DNA from: Elusimicrobiota bacterium
GTDB taxonomy: Bacteria > Elusimicrobiota > Elusimicrobia > UBA1565
DNA: 10,245 nucleotides
NCBI GenBank assembly: GCA_003450735.1
Contig: DMEZ01000032.1
Coordinates: 1 to 10,245, forward strand
Direction: 5' to 3'
A program made the translations under genes and the position numbers. The notes beneath the pieces were generated by a model, which saw nothing but the letters and a program-made list of their open reading frames with translations, did not search any database and was not told the DNA's origin. Of the stretch, positions 5,437 to 10,245 are shown piece after piece. Every line of letters starts with the position of its first letter. Position 1 is the stretch's first letter.

Positions 5437-7517
5437 CGGGGCGCGCTCCTGCGCAGGGACTCCCGGCGGTAATGGTCCAGCCTTCGGTCGTCCGGCTTGA
5501 GTCGGAAGGCCTGCTCGAAGGCCGAGGCCGCTTCCCTCCAGCGCCTGTTCGCCCAGTACATCGAACCGAGATTATACCAGGCCTCGACGCTCGGAGCCTC
5601 CTTCACGGCGGCAAGGTAGAGCGCCTCCGCCTCCTCCAGGCGGCCCTGCTTCTCCACCGAGACCGCGAGGTTCACGCGGGCCTCCGCGTTCTTCGGGGTG
5701 AAGGCCAGGGCGCTGCGGTAGGCCGCCTCGCCCGCGCGCCAGTCGCCGGAACGGCTCGCCAGGTACGCCGCCCACTGGGCCGCCTGGGAGGCGGCCTCCG
5801 GCACCCAGAGCACGTCGAAGCCGACGCTCGAGGCCTCCTGGAGGAGCAGCAGGGCGGCCCGGCTGTCCCCTCGCTCGGCCCGGGCCAGGGCTCGCATGAG
5901 CGGGTAGAAGGCCACCAGCGCCCGGTAGCGGTAGAAGGAGGCCGCCATCGCGCGGTCGACCCGCACCGGGAGCGCTTCCCATAGGGCCCGGCCGCGGGGC
6001 GTTTCGAAGGGGAGACGGTCGGCCTCTCCGCCGACGGCGCGCAGCACGCCCTCGAGCATCAGCTTGCGCCCCGGCAGGATCGAGTCGCGCAAGGTCGAGT
6101 AATAGGTCGGCCGGCCCGCCGCGAACGCCGCCTCCACCTGCACCCGGCGGGCCTCCTTCTCGTCTTGGGCCAGCTGCCGGAAATCCGGGCCGTAGGCGCT
6201 GCGGAAGACGAGGCCTCCCCGGTCGTGCACCTCGACGTCCGGGCGAAGGCCCAGGGCGAACTGGGCGTAGGCGAGCGTGAAGAAGCTGTCGTCTCCGCCG
6301 TCCAGGAACAGGGCCGAGCCCGGCGGGACGGAGCGCAGGAGGTTGCGGCCGTAATCGTCCGGCGCCAGGTCCCAGCGCTGGCTCCAGGAGGGGGCTCGGA
6401 GGGCCGAGGCCGCGATGGGAAGGGCCGCCAGCAGGCAGAGGGCGGCCGGCGCCAGCCGGCCTAGGGGCGCGGCCGCCGCCTTCGCGCCCCAGGCGATGAA
6501 GAAGGGGAGGCCCAGCCAGGAGAGCGGGTAGAAGCGCTCGATGGCGCCCTCGGTCATCGCGTCGAAGGGAGGGTTGCCCAGCCAAAGGAAGCACGGGCCG
6601 GCGAAGAGGAGCAGGAGGGCGGGGAGACGCCAACGGGCGCCTTCCCGCCAGGAGGCGGCCGCGCCCAGCAGGGCGAGCGCCGTCCCCGCGGGGCCGAAAG
6701 CGTCCCAGAGGCCTTCCGCGTAGCGGACCCCCTGCGCGAAAAAGCCCGCCAGCCGGCCGCCCTGCGGCCCCTCGACCGTGAGCGCAAAAGTGCCGAAATC
6801 CCGCCGCAGGAGCACGTGCAGGAAGCTCGGCCAGTCCGCGGGATGCCCCCAGTCCAGCGGGGGCAGCGCGCGGGCGCGGATGGGGAGATAGGCGTAGGCG
6901 GCGAGGCCGAGCAGGCCGAAGAGGAGCAGGCAGGCCAGCCCTCGGGCGATGCGAGAGAGCTCGGGCCGGGATTCCAGCCAGGCCGATAGGAGCAGGGGGG
7001 GCGCGGCGAGGATGAGCGTGTGGTGGTTGGCCCCGCCGAGGCCGAAGGCCAGGCCGAGGAAGGCCATCGGTCTCTCGCGGAAGAGGTCCGGCCAGCGGAA
7101 GGCGGCCCAGACGAGGGCGGAGGCGAGCAGCCAGTGCAGGGCGAACACCTCCGTCGTCAGGGTGCTCCTCAGCCAGACCGGGCTCGATCCCAGGAAGAAG
7201 ACTCCGGCGAGGGAGGGAAGGACCTCGAGGCCGGCCAGCAGGAGGGCGTCGGAAAGGAGGGCCAGCGCCGCCGCGCCGCATAGGGCGGAGAAGAGGTTGA
7301 AGCGCCAGGCCCAGAGCCCGAGGGGGAGGAGCTCCGAGAAGGCGCGGGCCGCCAGGCAGAACAGGGGATAGCCCGGCGCATGCGGGACGGAGAGCGTCGC
7401 GGCGGCCGCGGCGAGCTCGCCGGAGTCGCCGAAGCTGACCGAGGGCGCGAGGAAGAAGACCCCGGCGGCCGCCTGCAGGAGGAACACGCCGAGGAAGCGC
7501 GCCGCGCGGGGGGTCAC
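5433..7517 (-). CDS. DUF2723 polytopic membrane protein with C-terminal TPRs (first copy)
   Basis: I place the start at GTG 7517, not at the long upstream extension, because GGAGG sits six bases before it and it overlaps the preceding stop as GTGA. The result is 694 residues, the same length as the next gene's product. About eleven helices fill residues 9-372. Family motifs are DSGE (31-34), SVPHAPGYPLF (43-53) and LDWGHPADW (221-229). The acidic DSGE loop is the presumed GT-C catalytic region. A soluble part (about 375-575) follows. Then come TPR-like helices from about 576, with two clear repeats at 612-645 (ARVNLAVSVEKQGRLEEAEA) and 646-679 (WYNLGSMYWANRRWREAASA). HAPG replaces HPPG. Together with its neighbour it looks like a diverged tandem duplicate that could form a heteromeric or sequential transferase pair. 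Substrate unknown. Confidence 0.85.
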   Translation of the reverse strand: MTPRAARFLGVFLLQAAAGVFFLAPSVSFGDSGELAAAAATLSVPHAPGYPLFCLAARAFSELLPLGLWAWRFNLFSALCGAAALALLSDALLLAGLEVLPSLAGVFFLGSSPVWLRSTLTTEVFALHWLLASALVWAAFRWPDLFRERPMAFLGLAFGLGGANHHTLILAAPPLLLSAWLESRPELSRIARGLACLLLFGLLGLAAYAYLPIRARALPPLDWGHPADWPSFLHVLLRRDFGTFALTVEGPQGGRLAGFFAQGVRYAEGLWDAFGPAGTALALLGAAASWREGARWRLPALLLLFAGPCFLWLGNPPFDAMTEGAIERFYPLSWLGLPFFIAWGAKAAAAPLGRLAPAALCLLAALPIAASALRAPSWSQRWDLAPDDYGRNLLRSVPPGSALFLDGGDDSFFTLAYAQFALGLRPDVEVHDRGGLVFRSAYGPDFRQLAQDEKEARRVQVEAAFAAGRPTYYSTLRDSILPGRKLMLEGVLRAVGGEADRLPFETPRGRALWEALPVRVDRAMAASFYRYRALVAFYPLMRALARAERGDSRAALLLLQEASSVGFDVLWVPEAASQAAQWAAYLASRSGDWRAGEAAYRSALAFTPKNAEARVNLAVSVEKQGRLEEAEALYLAAVKEAPSVEAWYNLGSMYWANRRWREAASAFEQAFRLKPDDRRLDHYRRESLRRSAPR
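5446..5450 (-). promoter_or_regulatory. Ribosome binding site of the second DUF2723 gene
   Basis: AGGAG on the minus strand lies nine bases before the ATG at 5436, inside the end of the preceding gene. It supports the ATGA-overlap start. Confidence 0.6.
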
Positions 7518-9715
7518 AGCCAGCCTCCCCGCCTGCGCAGGAACCACTCGGCGAAGAGGAGGGCGCAGAGCGTCCACAGCCAGGCCGGCGAGCCCCAGAG
7601 CGCGCGCCGGCTCGAGGCCAGCCGCTCCCGCTTGGGCGGCGCGAGCCCTTCGAGCAGAGCGGAGGGCTCGAGGCGGTCCAAGTCCGCGTAGCGCCCGCCC
7701 GTGCGCTCGGCCACGGCTTTCAGACGCTTGCGGTCGAGCGGGGCGTCCCCCTTGACCTTCTGCCAGAGGAACTCGGTCTCGTCCTCGCCCCAGGGCTGGC
7801 CGCGCCTGCGCGCCACGGCCCGCAGGCGATGGCGCCCCTCGGCCAGGTCGGCGAGCTCGACCTGGAACAGGCCCGGCTCGCGTTCGAAGAACGCCGTCGA
7901 GCGCGGGGCCTTCGCCCCGGGCGGCGTCCAGAGCACTCGCAGGTCCGTCTCGGAGCCCGGCAGGGGGCGGAAATGCTCGTCGAAGGTCCTCAGCGCCGCG
8001 ACGGCGGGCTCGCGCGGCGGCATGCGGTCGGGCAGCGGGCTGAACTTGACCTTCTTGAGGTCGAGGCTCCCCGTGAGGTACTCCACCGCGCGGTTCCAGA
8101 ACCGCGAGTAGAAGCTGGCCAGGCGCCAGTCCCCGCCGCCCGCCAGCTTCCAGCGCCAGCTGGACTCGGTGCCGACGATCATCACCTTGCCTTTCCCGAA
8201 CTCGCGCAAAGCCACGACGGGGAGAGGGTCCCCCGCGGGGGTCTTCTCGCTCGGGTGGCGGAGCAGGACGGACGCTCCCGGGCGCAGGGAGGCGAGGCGC
8301 ACCCAGCCGTCGAGCGGCGGAAGGGCCTTCCACAGCTCGGCCGAGGCCTCCGGCGTCTCGCCCAGGCTCATCAGGGGGTTCGAGGGCGCGGCGACGACCG
8401 GCTGGAATAGGCCGGGGCGGTAGTCGTCCGCGTCGGGCCAGAGCGCCGCGGGCAGGATGTCCTCGAGCGCCGTGCCCTGGTAGCCGCCCTTCGTGAAAGC
8501 GTTCGACCCGCCGATGAGCAGGAGCGCGCCGCCCTCCTGCACGAACTTGCGCAGACTCTGGAGATAGGACACGGGAAGGCTGAAGCGGGTGTAGGCGAAG
8601 TTCTCCAGGATGAACAGGTCGAACTGGAACAGGCTCTGGACGAAGATCTCCTGCGCCGGGAAGGGGATGAGGGAGAGATCCGAGTCGGGCACCGGGCTGA
8701 AGTTCTCCGGGTTGCGCAGGATGACGAAGGAGACGAGCTCGTGGTTCGGGTCCGACTTGAGGTGCTCGCGCAAGTGGGAGTACTCGAAGCTCGGGCGCCC
8801 CGCCAGGTACATGATGCGGGTCTTCTGGCGGATGACCTCGACGCGGAGTCCGCGCGCGGTTTCGATCGTCTTCCCGTCCGGGGAGACCGCCGAGGCGCTG
8901 AGCCGGTAGCTTTCGCGCCCCAGCGACCCGGCTTCCGCCGTGAAGGAAGCCTGGAACACCGTGAAGGGCTTGTCGGCTTCGAACTCCGCCGAGCCGACCA
9001 GCTTGTCGCCCTTGTGGAGGCGCACCTGGACGCGCGCGCCCGCGAGCTCGGTCGCCTCGACGCTCGCCGAGACCGGGAAGCGGCCATGGAGGAAGACGAA
9101 GTCCGGGGCCTGCACGGCCGAGACGGCGAGCGCCGGTCTCACCCTGCGGGGGCCGACCCCGGCCGTGTCCACCGGCGCGCCGAGCCGGGCGAGGCCGCCT
9201 TCCAGGGGCTCGGGGGAGTCGGAGGCCCCGTCCGAGAGCAGGAGCACCCGGGCCGGCGGAGGGCCGGAGTCCAGCACGTCGGCCGCCGCGGCGCCGGCCT
9301 CCAGGGAGGCCGAGGCGGACTCGAGCCGGTCCAACTCGTCGAACCCCACCCGGCGCGCGCCGCCGGCCGCGGCGAAGAGGGACAGCTCGGCGCGGGCCTC
9401 CAGGGCGGATCGATGCCGCTTGAGCCAGCGGACGGCGCGCGCGAGGCGCGCGAGCCCCTGGTCGTCGAGAGCGCGCATGCTGGGGCCCGAGTCGATGAGC
9501 ACCGCGAGGCGGGGCTTGGAGGAGCGCTCCCGCAGGGTGTCCACCGCCGGCCTGAGCAGGAGCGCGGCGAGGAGGGCGAGGGAGCAGGCTCGCAGGAGGC
9601 GCAGCGGCCAGGGGAGGGCGCGCAGGAAGCGCAGGGAGGCCGCCAGGACGAGCAGGGCGGCGGCGGCGAGCGCCCAGTCCACGACTCCGGCGTCGAAGAC
9701 CAGGCGTTCGGTCAC
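7514..9715 (-). CDS. BatA-like membrane protein: vWA-like domain plus glutamine-amidotransferase-like fold
   Basis: I start this at GTG 9715, giving 733 residues, because it overlaps the DUF4159 stop as GTGA. Its ribosome binding site is weak (AGGG, six bases away). Two N-terminal helices (about 14-31 and 39-56) precede a von Willebrand A-like domain (about 68-190) opening RLAVLIDSGPSM, with a later LLLSDGASD (158-166). A beta-sandwich-like linker (195-295) follows, then a class I amidotransferase-like fold from about 299 (IMYLAGRPSFEY, FDLFILENFAY, ALLLIGGSNAF at 397-407), and FGKGKVMIVGTESSWRW near 506-522. A final helix (708-725) ends in RRRGGWL. The MIDAS reads D75-S-G-P-S79, lacking the usual central Ser, and GGSNAF shows no nucleophilic Cys. 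Both domains thus look structural, not catalytic. Relatives are annotated as vWA/BatA or glutamine-amidotransferase-like proteins of the envelope. Confidence 0.8.
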   Translation of the reverse strand: MTERLVFDAGVVDWALAAAALLVLAASLRFLRALPWPLRLLRACSLALLAALLLRPAVDTLRERSSKPRLAVLIDSGPSMRALDDQGLARLARAVRWLKRHRSALEARAELSLFAAAGGARRVGFDELDRLESASASLEAGAAAADVLDSGPPPARVLLLSDGASDSPEPLEGGLARLGAPVDTAGVGPRRVRPALAVSAVQAPDFVFLHGRFPVSASVEATELAGARVQVRLHKGDKLVGSAEFEADKPFTVFQASFTAEAGSLGRESYRLSASAVSPDGKTIETARGLRVEVIRQKTRIMYLAGRPSFEYSHLREHLKSDPNHELVSFVILRNPENFSPVPDSDLSLIPFPAQEIFVQSLFQFDLFILENFAYTRFSLPVSYLQSLRKFVQEGGALLLIGGSNAFTKGGYQGTALEDILPAALWPDADDYRPGLFQPVVAAPSNPLMSLGETPEASAELWKALPPLDGWVRLASLRPGASVLLRHPSEKTPAGDPLPVVALREFGKGKVMIVGTESSWRWKLAGGGDWRLASFYSRFWNRAVEYLTGSLDLKKVKFSPLPDRMPPREPAVAALRTFDEHFRPLPGSETDLRVLWTPPGAKAPRSTAFFEREPGLFQVELADLAEGRHRLRAVARRRGQPWGEDETEFLWQKVKGDAPLDRKRLKAVAERTGGRYADLDRLEPSALLEGLAPPKRERLASSRRALWGSPAWLWTLCALLFAEWFLRRRGGWL
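7524..7528 (-). promoter_or_regulatory. Ribosome binding site that fixes the GTG start of the first DUF2723 gene
   Basis: GGAGG on the minus strand is followed by a 6-base spacer and GTG at 7517. An open frame continues upstream to 8333, but that part is Arg/Pro/Ala-rich and lies antiparallel in phase to the previous gene's coding sequence on the same strand, so it is out-of-frame noise. Confidence 0.8.
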
Positions 9716-10245
9716 GGGACGCCCTGGCGCATCTTCTCGAGGATGTAGGGCTGATGCACCGCGTCCGCCTTGTAGCTGCCCGTCAGGGCGTACATCAGGA
9801 TGTTGAGCGTCAGCTTCTTCGCGTCGAAGCGCTGGGCCTCGCCGCCGGGGGCGCAATCGTAGAGCGGCTTGCCCAGCGGGTCCTTGGCCCAGGCCCCCAT
9901 CAGGTCGTTGCGGCTGTACACCACGACCGTCTTGCCGCCCCAGTCCACGCCCTCCACCGAGCCCGAGACGGCCGCCCGCCCGCCGATGCGGCGGACGAGG
10001 AAGAAGGTCTTGAAGAGGACATGGTCCTGGCCGAGCGGCCTCAGGTCCGAGTCCGGAAGGGCCGCGCGCAGGGTGGAGCGCACCCAGCGGTCGAACTCCG
10101 AGGCTTTGATGCCGGCCGCGTCATCCACCCAGAGGAAGCCGCCCGAGGTCAGGTAGTTGCGCAGGGCCCTCAGTTCCTCGTCGTCGAGGCTCGGCGGAGC
10201 CATCCGGCCGGTCAGGTAGAGCATCGGGGTCGAGAAGAGGCGGGG
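9712..10245 (-). CDS. DUF4159 domain protein, 5' partial at the window edge
   Basis: The frame is open to the right edge and runs PRLFSTPMLYLTGRM before the internal ATG at 10224. DUF4159 proteins normally have further N-terminal sequence before this LYLTG strand, so the true start lies outside; 177 residues are visible. Family features seen are LYLTGR, a helix LDDEELRALRNYL, GGFLWVDDA with the paired Asp, the segment DHVLFKTFFLV, VVVYSRNDLMGAW and the closing LTLNILMYALTGSYKADAVHQPY. The fold is flavodoxin/amidotransferase-like, and family members occur beside MoxR, DUF58 and BatA-type genes. The biochemical role is not established. The final codons lead into the next gene by a GTGA overlap. 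Confidence 0.85.
   Translation of the reverse strand, partial: PRLFSTPMLYLTGRMAPPSLDDEELRALRNYLTSGGFLWVDDAAGIKASEFDRWVRSTLRAALPDSDLRPLGQDHVLFKTFFLVRRIGGRAAVSGSVEGVDWGGKTVVVYSRNDLMGAWAKDPLGKPLYDCAPGGEAQRFDAKKLTLNILMYALTGSYKADAVHQPYILEKMRQGVP

Larger units (their letters stand above)
2169..10245 (-). other. Five-gene minus-strand operon, 5' end beyond the window
   Basis: Five co-directional genes follow one another with junctions of GTGA (9712-9715), GTGA (7514-7517), ATGA (5433-5436) and a 10-base gap (3342-3351). No promoter or terminator space exists between them, so a single transcript entering from beyond 10245 is expected. The strong ribosome binding site of the last gene suggests it is translated at a higher rate than the rest. 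Confidence 0.8.

Noticed and set aside
5572..7281. 569-codon minus-strand frame inside the first DUF2723 gene
   Set aside because: Arg/Pro/Gly-rich shadow with no membrane helices, in a region already explained by the 694-residue protein.
7518..8333. N-terminal extension of the first DUF2723 gene up to ATG 8333
   Set aside because: The added residues are Arg/Pro-rich noise overlapping the coding frame of the previous gene, and GGAGG plus the GTGA overlap point to GTG 7517.
8741..9748. 335-codon plus-strand frame opposite the vWA-like gene
   Set aside because: Glu/Arg/Gly-rich low-complexity shadow of the GC-biased gene on the other strand.
9716..9856. 47-residue extension of the vWA-like protein to ATG 9856
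   Set aside because: Arg/Pro-rich and fully inside the DUF4159 gene in another phase. The GTG at 9715 puts the first membrane helix at the expected place.
1..10245. CRISPR array, tRNA, rRNA or transposase
   Set aside because: I saw no spaced direct repeats, cloverleaf-like sequence, ribosomal RNA motif or transposase domain on either strand by eye. A covariance-model scan would be needed to exclude small RNAs.

Overview
This is chromosomal DNA from a high-GC, probably Gram-negative bacterium. Most of the window has strong G/C bias at third codon positions, which produces long meaningless open frames opposite the real genes. No marker gene fixes the taxonomy. The combination of DUF2723-TPR membrane proteins, a BatA-like von Willebrand/amidotransferase-fold protein and DUF4159 would fit a lineage such as Elusimicrobiota, Gemmatimonadota, Acidobacteriota or Planctomycetota. 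My weak preference is Elusimicrobiota, by inference only.

Left part, plus strand (1-2172). A less GC-rich block opens with a near-consensus promoter that contains a TATATA-TTG-TATATA palindrome. It is followed by a BrnT/BrnA type II toxin-antitoxin pair (91-366 and 353-778, overlapping by 14 bases). A perfect 10-base inverted repeat (21-30 and 800-809) brackets this block, so it looks like an acquired module. After a 137-base gap come an unrecognised small membrane-anchored protein (916-1341) and an exported six-repeat TPR protein (1381-2172) with a good ribosome binding site. A possible 13-codon ORF sits between these two and overlaps the TPR start codon.

Right part, minus strand (10245 down to 2169). 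Five genes form a tightly packed operon whose beginning lies beyond the right edge. In order of transcription they are: a DUF4159 protein (partial at the edge); a 733-residue protein with two N-terminal membrane helices, a von Willebrand A-like domain, a class I glutamine-amidotransferase-like fold and a C-terminal helix; two tandem DUF2723 polytopic membrane proteins with C-terminal TPRs, both 694 residues; and a four-domain S1 RNA-binding protein. The first four genes are linked by 4-base stop/start overlaps (GTGA, GTGA, ATGA). The S1 gene follows after 10 bases and has its own strong Shine-Dalgarno. Its stop codon overlaps that of the converging TPR gene in a shared CTAG, so there is no terminator space between the two units.

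Functional reading. DUF2723 proteins are GT-C-fold glycosyltransferase relatives; the family includes human TMEM260, an O-mannosyltransferase. The DUF4159 and vWA/amidotransferase-like proteins belong to a class often found near MoxR/DUF58/BatA-type genes and thought to act in the cell envelope. The operon may therefore encode an envelope assembly or glycosylation module, with the S1 protein as an attached housekeeping or regulatory passenger. That overall function is inference; the family assignments rest on motifs seen in the translations.
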